Positions 52,300 through 61,599 of a DNA stretch of 64,000 nucleotides are shown in pieces (within the stretch, counting starts at the first letter, position 1; the number at the start of each line of letters is the position of its first letter). Both the position numbers and the translations under genes were made by a program. Under the pieces are notes generated by a model that was given only the letters and a program-made list of their open reading frames with translations, was not told where the DNA came from and searched no databases. The stretch comes from Streptomyces sp. NL15-2K. GTDB lineage: Bacteria > Actinomycetota > Actinomycetes > Streptomycetales > Streptomycetaceae. Location: the NCBI RefSeq assembly GCF_030551255.1, contig NZ_CP130630.1, forward strand, positions 12,089,001-12,153,000. Reading direction: 5' to 3'.

Positions 52300-53109
52300 T
52301 TACGGGAACACCCTGCGCACCACCCGCGCCCACGCGTTCGCCCCCAACTCCGGCCGTACGGCCGCCAGTCCGGCGCTGTACTTGGTGAACCCGGCCGGCC
52401 GCACCCCGTACCCGTGCAGCATCCGGTCCGCCTCCGTCAGGTGCCCCCGTGTCTTCGTCTCGACGAGCACGAGACCACCGTCCGCGACGGCTCGCCCGCC
52501 CGTCGCCTCGTCCCGCACGACCAGACCCGCGTCACAGGTCACCCGCTGTCCGTCGGCGACGAACGTGACGCGCCGGTAGTCCGTGCGCAGTGAGGGCGGG
52601 AGACCGTGCGGGACGTCGAGCATGCCGTACGACTCCCGGAGCACCCGCGCCAGGAACCGCAGCCGTACGCCGTCCAGCGGACGGTCGCCCCCGGCCATCC
52701 GCTGCCGTTGCTTCACCGTCTCGCCCCGACCACTCTTGAGCTTGGCCTCGAACTGCCGCTCCCCGCTGTCCTCGTACACCCGCTCCCTGATCCGGAAACG
52801 GCGTCGGCGGCCCTGCCGGTGGTCGTGGAAGGTGCGCAGCTCCGGGGGGTCGTAGTAGGTGGAGCGGTACCGGAAGCAGCGCAGACCGTCGATGGCGAGT
52901 ACACGGAAGGCGGGGCGGCCGCCGGGCCGGTGCGGATCGGTCAGCCGGGCCGCGAAGTCCTCGAAGACGGAGACGGGCACGAGGTAACTGTTGTCACGGC
53001 GGGCCAGCAACTCGGCACGGGCGTTCAGTTCGGCCAGCGACATCGGGTGCGCGGCGACCGCGGCCCGCTCGAGGGCGCCCAGGGCCTCGGCAGGGGTACC
53101 GCTCACCAC
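52300..53109 (-). CDS. VTC-domain (polyphosphate polymerase-like) protein
   Basis: A 269-residue protein with the VTC/CYTH-like tunnel fold. The opening is RRDNSYLVPVSVFEDFAARL, then the basic strands CFRYRSTYYDPPELRTFHDH and RRRRFRIRERVYEDSGERQF, with the Lys in EAKLKSGRGETVK and a C-terminal acidic strand LVLVETKTRG. These match polyphosphate polymerase catalytic domains, although bacterial members are mostly untested. It overlaps the end of the DUF4956 gene and is co-translated with it, a pairing found in other bacteria. Confidence 0.83.
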   Translation of the reverse strand: MVSGTPAEALGALERAAVAAHPMSLAELNARAELLARRDNSYLVPVSVFEDFAARLTDPHRPGGRPAFRVLAIDGLRCFRYRSTYYDPPELRTFHDHRQGRRRRFRIRERVYEDSGERQFEAKLKSGRGETVKQRQRMAGGDRPLDGVRLRFLARVLRESYGMLDVPHGLPPSLRTDYRRVTFVADGQRVTCDAGLVVRDEATGGRAVADGGLVLVETKTRGHLTEADRMLHGYGVRPAGFTKYSAGLAAVRPELGANAWARVVRRVFP

Positions 53110-53777
53110 GCGGCGGGCTCCTTCGGCGTGGTGCGCGGCGCGGGCGTGCCGGATGCGGCGGGGGTACGGGAGACCTCAGGCGGACGGGTTGCAGGCGGCA
53201 CCGGCACATAGTCGGCTGCCCGGTACCGCACCTCCACCACGGTCAGGTCCCGCACATAGTCCACCTCGCGCACCGTCCACCCGTACGGTTCCCCGAGCCG
53301 TCGCCGCAACTCCGCGCGGAGGGCGTCCTCGTCCTCGTACACCGCGTCGAGCGTGACGACCGTGCGCCGCTCGTGCGCGTACAGGCGCGGGTGATCGGCC
53401 GCGTACAGGACGAGCAGGAGTACGCCCGCGAGTGTCGCGGCGACGCCGAGGCCGAGCCCGGGGAGCCAGCACAGCAGCCCCAGGACGAGCGTCGTGAAGT
53501 AGTACGCCACCTCCTGGTGCCGTACCGAGTCGGAGCGCAACCGGACGATCGACAGGACTCCGAACAGCCCGAAGCCCAGCGCCAACCCGCCGTTGTCGCC
53601 GACCCGGCCGAGCGCGGCGACGACCGCGAACAGCGCGACGTTCAGCGCGAGATACGCGGGTACGAGCTCACGCCTGCGATGCCGGCGGTGGAAAACACCG
53701 CACGTCAGCAGTGTCACAGTGACGAGATCGAGCCCGAGGTGGGCGGCCATCTCTCCAAGATTTCCTGTGCTGTCCAT
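53103..53777 (-). CDS. DUF4956 membrane protein
   Basis: A 224-residue protein with about four or five helices (LDLVTVTLLTCGVFH, AYLALNVALFAVVAALGRVG, FTTLVLGLLCWLPGLGLGVA) and a cytoplasmic domain from about 140 (VVTLDAVYEDEDALRAELRR). The motif LALGFGLFGVLSIVRLRSDS is diagnostic for DUF4956. The family almost always accompanies a VTC-domain gene, as here, and is thought to form a membrane partner. The tail is Pro/Ala-rich. Start taken as ATG 53777. Confidence 0.83.
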   Translation of the reverse strand: MDSTGNLGEMAAHLGLDLVTVTLLTCGVFHRRHRRRELVPAYLALNVALFAVVAALGRVGDNGGLALGFGLFGVLSIVRLRSDSVRHQEVAYYFTTLVLGLLCWLPGLGLGVAATLAGVLLLVLYAADHPRLYAHERRTVVTLDAVYEDEDALRAELRRRLGEPYGWTVREVDYVRDLTVVEVRYRAADYVPVPPATRPPEVSRTPAASGTPAPRTTPKEPAAW

Positions 53778-53945
53778 GACCACGACGCTAGGGAGCAAGA
53801 GGTTAAACGGACCGCTGCCGGGGGTTAAAACAGCAGCAGCGCCCCGATGCCTGCCGGTCGGTCAAGCCCTCGACGAACTGCGACACCGCCTGCCCGGGCG
53901 AGGGCCGGGAGGGGTCCCGGTCGGGGCGAGGTTCCATGGGCGACC

Positions 53946-54461
53946 ATGATGCGTAGAACCTCATCCACCGCAGTCGTCGCCGTTGTTGTCGCTGTCGTGT
54001 TCGCCGCTCTCACGTCGTGTTCCTCGGATTCTTCCGGCGGGTCCCCCGCCAAGGGCCGGGCCAGCGGGTCCGGTTCCGGGGCACCGGCGTCCGACCCCAC
54101 GCCGAGCCCCACGAAGACGGCCACGCCGTCGCCCTCGCCGACCGGTCCGTGCGCTGACGGGACGTGCGAGATCGAGGTCGCCGTGGGGGACGTCGTGACA
54201 GTGCCGGAAACGTACGGCCTCGGGCCGATCGAGGTGACGGCGATCACCGGCAGCAGGGTCGAGATGGTCGCGCCGCTGACAGGGTCGGGCTACAGCGTTT
54301 CGGGCTGTTCCGGTGGCGGCGGCGTGTCGTCGGCAGGCGGTGGCGGCGTCGGGCTGAGCTGCGGCAAGGGAACCGCCGCGACCATCAACGACGCCATGAG
54401 CCTGGAGGTCGTCGAGATCCTCGACACCGCCGCCGTCCTCCGTATCAAACCCGCCGGGTGA
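53946..54461 (+). CDS. small exported lipoprotein
   Basis: A 171-residue lipoprotein: signal STAVVAVVVAVVFAALTSC with a lipobox Cys near 25, a Ser/Gly/Pro-rich linker (SPTKTATPSPSPTG) and a domain of about 100 residues from CADGTCEIEVAVGDVVTVPE. That domain has two Cys pairs and a Gly-rich loop (GCSGGGGVSSAGGGGVGLSC). It resembles unnamed actinobacterial lipoproteins. It is divergent from the DUF4956/VTC operon. Confidence 0.72.
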   Translation: MMRRTSSTAVVAVVVAVVFAALTSCSSDSSGGSPAKGRASGSGSGAPASDPTPSPTKTATPSPSPTGPCADGTCEIEVAVGDVVTVPETYGLGPIEVTAITGSRVEMVAPLTGSGYSVSGCSGGGGVSSAGGGGVGLSCGKGTAATINDAMSLEVVEILDTAAVLRIKPAG

Positions 54462-54599
54462 CGTACGGCTCGGGCCGAGTTCACCGGGTCCCAGTCGGGA
54501 CTCCTGGACAGCAGCGATGTGATCGAGGCAGAACCCGGCGAACGCGCGAGATCACCGCCCCCTGCGAAGGTGGCCGCATCCGCACCGAGCGGCCGGACC

Positions 54600-54789
54600 C
54601 GTTGGCCTGCCCTTCGATCAGTTCCGCGGCATCGGTGACGCTCTGGTGGGCGGTCACGTCCAGCGGCACCCTGAACGCGTCCACCCCGGCGGTGCGCAGG
54701 TTCTCAACGGCGGCCTCGCGCCGGGCCGCGTCGCGGGCTCCCACTCTCACGCGGTGCCCGAGGGCGCCCAACCCGGGCACGGCCCCCAT
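54600..54789 (-). pseudogene. truncated short-chain dehydrogenase
   Basis: The frame reads GALGHRVRVGARDAARREAA and VENLRTAGVDAFRVPLDVTA, then HQSVTDAAELIEG before unrelated sequence. This is the second strand and following helix of an SDR with the Asp before VT. The glycine-rich start and the whole catalytic half are missing. A relic of about 60 codons. Confidence 0.6.
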
Positions 54790-54820
54790 GCCGCAAACCG
54801 TGCGCTAGGCCGGGGCAGGT

Positions 54821-54856
54821 CCCGTTCCCGTTCCCGTTCCGGTTCCGGTTCCGGTG
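54821..54856. repeat. hexameric microsatellite
   Basis: Six consecutive 6-bp units: CCCGTT three times, CCGGTT twice and CCGGTG once. It lies between the SDR relic and the EEP gene, outside coding sequence. Likely slippage-prone. Confidence 0.8.
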
Positions 54857-54953
54857 CGGTGGGCTTGAGCCGGCTGCCCATGTTGAGGCGGCTGTCGCCG
54901 TAGGCCGTGGGGCGCGTCCGGAACAGCGGGGTGAGGGCCCACTGTCCTCGTGT

Positions 54954-56030
54954 TCACCAGCTGATTTCGGCTGCCACCGGCAGGTGGTCGCTGCCGGTGG
55001 CCGGCAGTGACCACGAGCTCTCCGGCTTCACGCCGCGAACCAGGATCTGGTCGATCCGCACCACCGGGAACTTTGCCGGCCAGGTGAAGCCGAAGCCATC
55101 CCCGGCCGCGTCCTGGGCCGAGCGCAGCTGCGAGGTGATGTCGGCGAACGCGCGGTCGTCCATGGTGCCGTTCAGGTCGCCGAGCAGCACCACCCGCTCG
55201 TTCTGCTCGGCGGCGATGGCCTTGCCGAGCGCCTGCGCGTTTCTGTCCCGCGAGTCTGTCCAAAAGCCCGCCCTGGCATTCACCCGTGCGGACCCCAGGT
55301 GGGCCACATACACCGCCAGCGGACCCTGATCCGTGGCCGCCGTGGTGCGCAGCGCCCGGTTGTAGGCCATCTTGATGTCGACCGGCTTGGTGTCCCCCAG
55401 CGGCCCGACGTCCTGCTTGATGTCGACCGGCTGGGTGTCCGACAGCGGCAGCTTGCTCCACAGCCCGACCGTGCCCTTCACCGTGTGGTACGGGTACGCC
55501 TTCGCCAGACCCTCCTCGTACAGCGGCTTCGCCTGCGGGGTGATCTCCTCCAGGGCCAGCACGTCCGCGCCGGAGGCGGCCAGGTCGCGGGCGGTGCCGA
55601 CCGGGTCGGGGTTGCCGGCACCGACGTTGTGGCTGGCCACGGTGAGGTCGCCGCCCGGGTGGGACTTGTCACGGAGCAGCCCGCCGAAGAGGTTCAGCCA
55701 CACCAGGACCGGCAGCAGCAGCGCGACCACCGCGGAGGCGGAGCGGCGCCACAGCGCCCCGGCCAGCAGCACCGGGATGAACAGGCCGAGCCACGGCAGG
55801 ACGGTCTCCGCCAGGCTGCCGAGGTTCCCGATCCGGTTCGGGATCTTCGCGTGCAGCAGCATGAACAGGCCCAGCAGCACCGCCAGCGCCGCGAGCACCA
55901 GGCCGCGCTTCCACGGCTCCGGCCGGAAGCCGATGCGGATCGCCCGCCGGATGCCCGGGCGCCAGGTACCGGAGCCGGTGTCCCGGCGGAGGCTGGCCTG
56001 CCCGGTTTCCGCCGTGTCCACCTGCGTCAT
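54954..56030 (-). CDS. membrane-anchored endonuclease/exonuclease/phosphatase (EEP) protein
   Basis: A 358-residue EEP-fold protein after three predicted helices in the first 120 residues (LVLAALAVLLGLFMLLHAKI and others). The external catalytic domain shows TVASHNVGAGN, the metal Glu in LALEEITPQ, VVLLGDLNGTMDD and the final GSDHLPVAAEISW, so all key residues are present. Such membrane-tethered members may be nucleases or phosphodiesterases acting outside the cell. It is 23 bases downstream of the VanY gene and probably co-transcribed. The start at 56030 gives a normal N-terminus. Confidence 0.87.
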   Translation of the reverse strand: MTQVDTAETGQASLRRDTGSGTWRPGIRRAIRIGFRPEPWKRGLVLAALAVLLGLFMLLHAKIPNRIGNLGSLAETVLPWLGLFIPVLLAGALWRRSASAVVALLLPVLVWLNLFGGLLRDKSHPGGDLTVASHNVGAGNPDPVGTARDLAASGADVLALEEITPQAKPLYEEGLAKAYPYHTVKGTVGLWSKLPLSDTQPVDIKQDVGPLGDTKPVDIKMAYNRALRTTAATDQGPLAVYVAHLGSARVNARAGFWTDSRDRNAQALGKAIAAEQNERVVLLGDLNGTMDDRAFADITSQLRSAQDAAGDGFGFTWPAKFPVVRIDQILVRGVKPESSWSLPATGSDHLPVAAEISW

Positions 56031-56053
56031 CGTCTGTCCTTGCTCACTGCCGG

Positions 56054-56749
56054 TCACTGCTGCGTCCTCGGGTCCTGGGTGGGGTCGGCATACATACGCG
56101 GGCAACCACGATCGATCGCAGTGGTGCGCAGTTCGTAGTGCCAGGGTTCGTTCCTGTAGATCTGGCACATCCCGTACTCGGCACCATGCTTGGACAGCCA
56201 CTCCGTCGCATCGGAGCGCCCGATGTCGACCGCGTCCCCCGACACGTGAGGCGAGGTCGCCGCGGTGGCCACCCATCGGGCGGCCTCGTCTTCAGACCCG
56301 TACGTGGAGACCGCCTCGCGAAGAAGCTGATTCTGGTCCTCCGGGGAACGCCAGCCGCTGTTGACGTAGAACTCGACTCCGTCCTCCGCGGCATCCGTTG
56401 CAGCCTGGCGGAGGGCCCTGAGCAGATCTGGATCGAGATTGGCCACAGCCGGAATCTCGTCGCCGAAGACAGTCACGCCGTCGGGAACGGCACCGACAGC
56501 CTCGCCAGGCACACCACGGTGCTCACTGCGATGACCGTTCGGTGACGGGGCCGAGGGGGACTTCGCGGGCGGTGCGGCCGAGGAGGGCTTTACTGGCGAT
56601 GCGGCCGAGGAGTCTGAGGAGTCCGAGGAATTCTGCGACTGGTAGCCAATGGCTGCGGTGATCGCTGCGATGACGACTGTCAGGCCGACGACAAGGAGCC
56701 AGCGAATCCGGCGGGCCGTCGGTCGTGCTGATGGTGGGGTTCGAGCCAT
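56054..56749 (-). CDS. D-alanyl-D-alanine carboxypeptidase, VanY type
   Basis: A 231-residue anchored enzyme. One N-terminal helix (WLLVVGLTVVIAAITAAIGY), a Ser/Pro/Lys-rich linker, and the VanY domain from about residue 95. The zinc and catalytic motifs are intact: SPHVSGDAVDIG and EPWHYELR, plus YVNSGWRSPEDQNQLL. It removes the terminal D-Ala from cell-wall stem peptides, which can lower glycopeptide binding. It is divergent from a ruined VanR/VanS-like pair that presumably once controlled it. No VanH, VanA or VanX is seen, so it is not a full resistance cluster. Confidence 0.9.
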   Translation of the reverse strand: MARTPPSARPTARRIRWLLVVGLTVVIAAITAAIGYQSQNSSDSSDSSAASPVKPSSAAPPAKSPSAPSPNGHRSEHRGVPGEAVGAVPDGVTVFGDEIPAVANLDPDLLRALRQAATDAAEDGVEFYVNSGWRSPEDQNQLLREAVSTYGSEDEAARWVATAATSPHVSGDAVDIGRSDATEWLSKHGAEYGMCQIYRNEPWHYELRTTAIDRGCPRMYADPTQDPRTQQ

Positions 56750-56836
56750 GCTGCCAGTCAAGGCAGCGCGGTGTTGTCGGCACGTATGTGGTTTTCGATA
56801 CGTCGACGATATGCACCGGCTCGTAGCATCAGCAGC

Positions 56837-57122
56837 ATGCGCGTGTTGATCGTCGAGGACGAACCGTATCTGGCAGAAGCCATTCGCGATGGCCTGCGGC
56901 TGGAAGCGATCGCGGCGGACATCGCCGGGTGACGGCGACCCGCATGCCGATCCTCCTGCTCACCGCAGCCGACCGTCTCGACGACAAGGCCTCCGGGTTC
57001 GGAAGATCGCAGGTCTTCGGCTGGACCGGTTCCGCGGAGAGGTCTACCAGGACGGCCGCTACGTGGCGCTGACCAGGAAGCAGTTCGCCGTGCTCGAAGT
57101 CCTCGTCGCCGCCGAAGATCGG
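56837..57122 (+). pseudogene. VanR-like response regulator, internally deleted
   Basis: Three collinear pieces in different frames: MRVLIVEDEPYLAEAIRDGL up to a stop near 56930, then VTATRMPILLLTAADRLDDK, and then IAGLRLDRFRGEVYQDGRYV with ALTRKQFAVLEVLVAAE. The phosphoacceptor Asp strand, the Lys loop and the DNA-binding helix are all missing. The losses total about 130 residues, so it is beyond repair by point changes. It is divergent from the VanY gene. Confidence 0.72.
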
Positions 57123-57124
57123 CT

Positions 57125-57839
57125 ACCGCATCGACACACAACCGGAGGCGGGGACGGGGGAGGAGACGGTGGATAGGGCGCCTGTGCTGAGCGTTCGCAT
57201 CAAGCGGCGGTGTGGGTTTTCCTGCTGAGGGACTTGCCCGAGGTGAAAGGCGGCATCGGCGGATTGCAGGTCCGCTCCGAGCTCGCGCTCAACTTCGCGT
57301 CGGGGGCAGCCGTAGCCATGGCGTTCCTGCTGGTGTTCGGTCTCCTGGGAGGCTGGGTCCTCGCCGGCCGTATGCTCGCCCCTGACCCGCATCACCCACG
57401 CCACACGCATGGCCACGAACGGATCACTCTCCCACCGGATCCAGCTAGTGGGCCGCAAGCTCCTGCTGCAGCTGACCACGAACCCTCGCGCACAACGCGA
57501 TCGTCCACAAGCTGCCTGAACAGGGCACCGTGTGTGTCAATACCAGCCTCCGCCCCAAGACTGTGGTGCTCACTGTCGAGAACACCGGTGAGAAACTCAC
57601 TCCAGAGCTGGCCTCGACACTCACCGAACCATTCCAGCGCGGCACCGAGCGCATACACGCCGACCACGCAGGGGTCGGCCTCGGCCTGGCAATCGTCAAG
57701 ACCATCACCCACGCCCACGACGGAACGCTCACCCTCACCCCGCGCTCTGCCGGTGGGATCCGCGTCACTGTGGAACTTCCGTCACGCTGCGCTTCAGCAG
57801 TGGCTCACCTCACACCCAGACGCGCCCCGGCTCCGCTGA
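57125..57839 (+). pseudogene. VanS-like sensor kinase, internally deleted
   Basis: Fragments in order: YRIDTQPEAGTGEETV (end of the regulator's winged helix), a helix FASGAAVAMAFLLVFGLLGG, a HAMP piece RITHATRMATNGSLSHRIQL, the N-box as LAHNAIVHKLPEQG across a shift, and the ATPase G boxes VLTVENTGEKLTPELASTLT and HAGVGLGLAIVKTITHAHDG. The dimerisation segment with the phosphorylated His is absent. The last part (57530-57839) is open and could look like a small gene, but has no sensor or His box. Confidence 0.72.
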
Positions 57840-57959
57840 GTCAGTCCTCGCGGGCCAGGAGCCTCGCCCCTTGGCTGCCACTGATCAGGCTCCTCACTCG
57901 AAGATCCACGTCCCGCGGCTGGTCGTCCGCCACTTAACCTGTCAGGCAGGATGGGCGCC

Positions 57960-58493
57960 ATGACCGAGATTCGCACCCCCCGCCTCATCCTTCGTCGCTG
58001 GTATGACGACGACCTCGCGCCTATGGCGGACATCAATGCGGACCCCCAGGTCATGCACTGGATCGACGATGGCTCGGTCCGCGACCTGGACGACACGGCG
58101 GAGGCCATCGAGCGGTGGGAAGAGGAATGGGACGAGGAGGGCTTCGGCCTCTTCGCCGTCGAGTTGCTGGCCTCGGGCGAAGTGGCCGGTTTCGCGGGTC
58201 TGTCCGTGCCCGATTTCCTGCCGGAGGTGCTGCCCGCCGTGGCGATCAGCTGGCGGCTCGGCTCACAGTTCTGGGGCCAGGGATACGCGTCGGAAGCTGC
58301 CCATGCCACGCTGGAGTTCGCGCTCCAGGACCGTGGTCTCGACCGGGTCATCAGCGTCAACCGGGTGGGTAATGACGCCTCGGAGAACGTCGTCCGCAAG
58401 CTCGGCATGGAGCCGGAACGCGAGACGGCACACCCGGTGCACGGGTTTCCGCTGCGCGTTCATGCCATCGATCTCACCGAGTTTCATGCGTGA
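57960..58493 (+). CDS. GNAT-family N-acetyltransferase (RimJ/RimL-like)
   Basis: A 177-residue GNAT protein. It has TPRLILRRWYDDDLAPMADI at the start, GFAGLSVPDFLPEVLPAVAI, and the acetyl-CoA segment WRLGSQFWGQGYASEAAHAT followed by VISVNRVGNDASENVVRKLG. This pattern matches the RimJ/RimL subgroup, which acetylates protein N-termini or small amines. The ATG at 57960 has AGGA nine bases upstream. Its stop overlaps the GTG of the next gene. Confidence 0.88.
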   Translation: MTEIRTPRLILRRWYDDDLAPMADINADPQVMHWIDDGSVRDLDDTAEAIERWEEEWDEEGFGLFAVELLASGEVAGFAGLSVPDFLPEVLPAVAISWRLGSQFWGQGYASEAAHATLEFALQDRGLDRVISVNRVGNDASENVVRKLGMEPERETAHPVHGFPLRVHAIDLTEFHA

Positions 58494-58993
58494 GTTCGGA
58501 GCAGCCGTCAGGTCAGCATGAGGTAGCCGACCGCTGCCCGACGTCCTCGACTGCGGTGCCCCTCACACCGTTCGGCCAACCCCGCCCCGCCGGGGCGACC
58601 GCGGCGGGGACTCGGGACCGGTCCCGAGCCAGGTCCCTACTCTCCGGTGGTGTGGAGCGGCATCTTCTTGTTCTCATCGGCGGCCTGGCGATCGGGAGCG
58701 TGGCCATCATCGGCTACCTCAAGTTGCTGCACTGGTCGATGGAGTCGTACGTGGTCCGTGCCGCCGACTTCCTGCTGGCGGTCGGTGGAGCCGGCATCCT
58801 GCTCGCCGCCGGGTTCGCCACTGCCCGCTTCGGACTCGGGATGGTGGAGCGGCAGAGCCTGTTCGTGGGCCTGGCTGTTTCGGTGGCATACGGGATCCTT
58901 CGCCTCGCCTGGGTCGCAGCGGGGCTACCCACCCCCTTCACCGACTACGACCGCTGGCGCGACGAGGACCATCGCGACTACTGGAATCTTTGA
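58490..58993 (+). CDS. small membrane protein, unknown function
   Basis: A 167-residue protein coupled to the GNAT gene by a GTGA overlap. A Pro/Thr-rich cytoplasmic tail of about 55 residues leads to three helices (LLVLIGGLAIGSVAIIGYLK, FLLAVGGAGILLAAGFATAR, SLFVGLAVSVAYGILRLAWV) and a short acidic C-terminus (RWRDEDHRDYWNL). No family recognised. Confidence 0.65.
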   Translation: MSSEQPSGQHEVADRCPTSSTAVPLTPFGQPRPAGATAAGTRDRSRARSLLSGGVERHLLVLIGGLAIGSVAIIGYLKLLHWSMESYVVRAADFLLAVGGAGILLAAGFATARFGLGMVERQSLFVGLAVSVAYGILRLAWVAAGLPTPFTDYDRWRDEDHRDYWNL

Positions 58994-59111
58994 GAACACC
59001 GGATCAGCAGTGTCGCGCCCGGCCAACCCGAGCTGGGGTGCTCTGGAAGTCACTCAGGGCCCGTATCCTCCTCCAGCCGCAGTCGTCACGGAAGCGCGGT
59101 GACAACCAGAT

Positions 59112-59694
59112 TCAGAAATCCACCGCCGCCGAACCACAATCGGATGGGAAACCAACTCCCTGGGCGTCTGAAGCGATGTTGTTGCCGCAGGTCAAAGTCA
59201 CACTACGAGTCGCGAACCAGATTCCCAGGGCGTCGCCGAAGGCGCGGTTGTCGTCGCCGCCGTCGGCGATCGGCAGGACGGACTCCTCCAGGACTGGCGT
59301 ACTCGGCTCGGGCTCGCCTGTGATCGGCCACAGCACGACCGCGCCCTGCGAGCAGTTCCATCCCTCGGTGTTCTCGATGATGTGGCGCACCTGATCGGCG
59401 TACGCCGAGGCCGAGTGGTCGAAGTCGGCCGGCAGGTGGACCGGCCGGACAACGGGCCTTCCTCGTTCAACACGGACTCCCCGATGAGCCGCAGCGCCGA
59501 CGCGCCATCGTCCTCCGGCGCCAGGCCCGCCCGCGCTGCCTTCCAGTGGTTCCCCGGCCAGTCGAGGACTGGCAGTGGCGCACGGCGCGCTCAGCCAGGT
59601 GGCCGGGGAACAGCACCCGTGACGCCGGCTCCACCGCGGTCGCCGTCCTGATCGTCGCGGCGGTCATCGCGGCCACTTCGCTGACCGCGGCCAT
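59112..59694 (-). pseudogene. hypothetical protein gene, disrupted
   Basis: A well-coded minus-strand frame at 59112-59390 reads HIIENTEGWNCSQGAVVLWP, then VLPIADGGDDNRAFGDALGI and VTLTCGNNIASDAQGVGFPS. Upstream, the same strand continues in shifted frames (DFDHSASAYADQ, then ALRLIGESVLNEEGP). An N-terminal anchor-like start is near 59660. The two Cys and lack of motifs give no function. It is best seen as a secreted or anchored hypothetical protein with two frameshifts. Confidence 0.4.
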
Positions 59695-59959
59695 CGGGGT
59701 TGGGAACTGCTGCCGATGTCGTCGGTCTGGCTCCCCACGGCTCTGACGACTCCGCTGCTTGCCGCCCTAGGCTTCGCCCCTGCGGGCGGCCGCTCCGCGC
59801 CACCGAGCACCGCGCGGCAGGACGGTGCCCAGCCGCCCGTGGCGGCCCGAACCGGCGGGCGCGGCGCCGGTACCGTCGGGACACCCCCGGGGCGCCCCGG
59901 CCGACGGCGGTCACGAGGTCCGCAACCACCGGGCCGACGGAGGCTGAGGGTCCGCCGGG

Positions 59960-60516
59960 GATGGACGTTCCAGCGGCCCGGCCGCGCGGTCCCGGCCGGG
60001 GTGCTGTCCGCCGGAGGGACGAGGCGGAAGAACTCCAGCGTCCTCGCGTGCTGCTCCTCGGTGTCAGGCACCTCGTCGCCCGGGCCCGCTCCATGGCCGC
60101 CCAGGCGGCATCCGGCGCGATGCCCTCGAGGATCATCAGGGAGACCGCGATCAGGGAGGGCCTTCCGATGGCGCAGCGGCAGTGCGCCACGACATGGGCG
60201 CCAGTCCACAGCTCCGCCGCGAGCCCCCGCAGCGCCGCCAGCACAACGGGGATCGACGGGACCGTGAAGTCGGGGATGGGCAGGGCGACGAACCGCAGCC
60301 CGGCGGCCTCGGCGAGGCGGGGCTCGTCGGCGAGCCCCAGTTCGGCGCGCTCGGCGTCGGGGAGGGCGCAGACGACGATGTCGGCGCCGGCGCCACGCAG
60401 GGCCGCCATGTCGGCGGCCAGGTGCCCGTGACCGCGGGGCCGGACCATGGTGCTCTGGCGTCCCGGTCCCCGCAGACCGGTGACGGTGAACAGGACGGGG
60501 CGGACGGCTCGGTCAT
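59960..60516 (-). pseudogene. protein tyrosine/dual-specificity phosphatase-like, frameshifted
   Basis: ATG 60516 overlaps the MBL stop (TGATG) and reads MTEPSAP, then loses one base in a C-run. The next frame continues VLFTVTGLRGPGRQSTMVRP with IVVCALPDAERAELGLADEP and the phosphatase loop VVAHCRCAIGRPSLIAVSLM, the CX5R signature with Cys and Arg intact. A second shift follows RARGDEVPDTEEQ, and the tail is HARTLEFFRLVPPADS. Two single-base changes would restore it. It would dephosphorylate proteins or small phosphates. The end is approximate. Confidence 0.65.
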
Positions 60517-61114
60517 CAGGCGGACGACCCCGGCGGGAGCCAGCGGTAGCAGCCGCCGCACTCGGCGGCGAGCCAGCCGTTGAGGCTGGCCAGGCCCCGC
60601 TCGTTGACCTGCCCGTCGTGGATGCCGTAGGCGTGTTCCGGCTCGATGGCGCGGACGAAGTCGATGGCCTCGTCCGTCTTCATCCATGACCCCTGCAGTG
60701 GGACCAGCAGGGTCTCCACCGGTCGGTCGGGACGGTGCAGGGAGTCCCCGGGGTGGTACACGCGGTCCTCGACGAGGTAGCCGAGGTGGCGCAGTCCGGG
60801 AGGTCGCCGTAGATGCGCGCGTGCCGCCCACCCTGGGCGGTCACCCGGAAACCGACAGCGGTGAACTCCTCGCCGGTGACGACGCCGGTGAAGTCCAGGC
60901 CAGGGAGCCGCGCCGACTCGGGAGCGTAGATGGGCACGCCCAGCCCCTTCAGCCGCAACAGGTCGACGTGATCGTCGTGCTCGTGGGTCACCAGGACCGC
61001 GTCCGCGCCGACGAGTGCCTCGGGCTCGCTCCAGACGCCGGGATCGATGACCAGAGTGCCGCCGCCGTCGTGCTCCAACCGGACACAGGAATGGGTGTAC
61101 TTGGTAATTCGCAC
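60516..61114 (-). pseudogene. MBL-fold hydrolase, single frameshift
   Basis: GTG 61114 starts VRITKYTHSCVRLEHDGGG, TLVIDPGVWSEPEALVGADA and the full metal motif VLVTHEHDDHVDLL, typical of a UlaG/YtnP-like MBL protein. Near 60801 one base is lost after ARIYGDLPD, and the rest is in another frame: HLGYLVEDRVYHPGDSLHRP with VPLQGSWMKTDEAIDFVRAI and YGIHDGQVNERG. The stop overlaps the ATG of the phosphatase gene. One base would restore a 199-residue enzyme. Confidence 0.75.
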
Positions 61115-61599
61115 CCGCGTGAGCGTAGTTCGGAGGCTTTGTTGATTCCTTCGGCGAGTGGCCGGAAAATGCCGGCCGGCCGCGCCGTGGGGTGTTCCTG
61201 GGCGAGCAGCGACAACCAGATGTCCCGTGCGCTCCGGCGGAGTCGACATCCCGTCAATTCCCCATGTGCACCCGGGAGTTCTGGTAAGAAGCTGCCCGCC
61301 CCTAGCGTCGGATCATGGACATATCGAACAATCTTCGGGAAGGTGGCAGATCCCCAATCGGAGAACGTGGTCAGCGACATCGCCTCGTCGCCACCGCCAG
61401 TTCGGATCAACCAGGTGACGATTAACGGGCCTCTGACACCCCATCAGCCCATGTGTCACTCAGCTTGAACTCGCGTGTCGGGAACGGCTGACGTCACGTG
61501 ATCCCTGTCGGCGCGACCGCATCATGTGGGTGCGCAAGGAGGCGGGCTGACGCCCGACTGCTCGCCCGGGCTTGCCCAGGTGCCGGGTCCGGGTGGCAG

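Noticed and set aside
57530..57937. A stand-alone small ATPase-like gene
   Set aside because: It is the C-terminal ATPase part of the deleted VanS-like kinase, without a start site or His box.
61115..61410. Minus-strand frame upstream of the MBL gene (VHDPTLGAGSFLPELPGAHG)
   Set aside because: No initiation site or family and irregular codon use; more likely the promoter region of the MBL gene.
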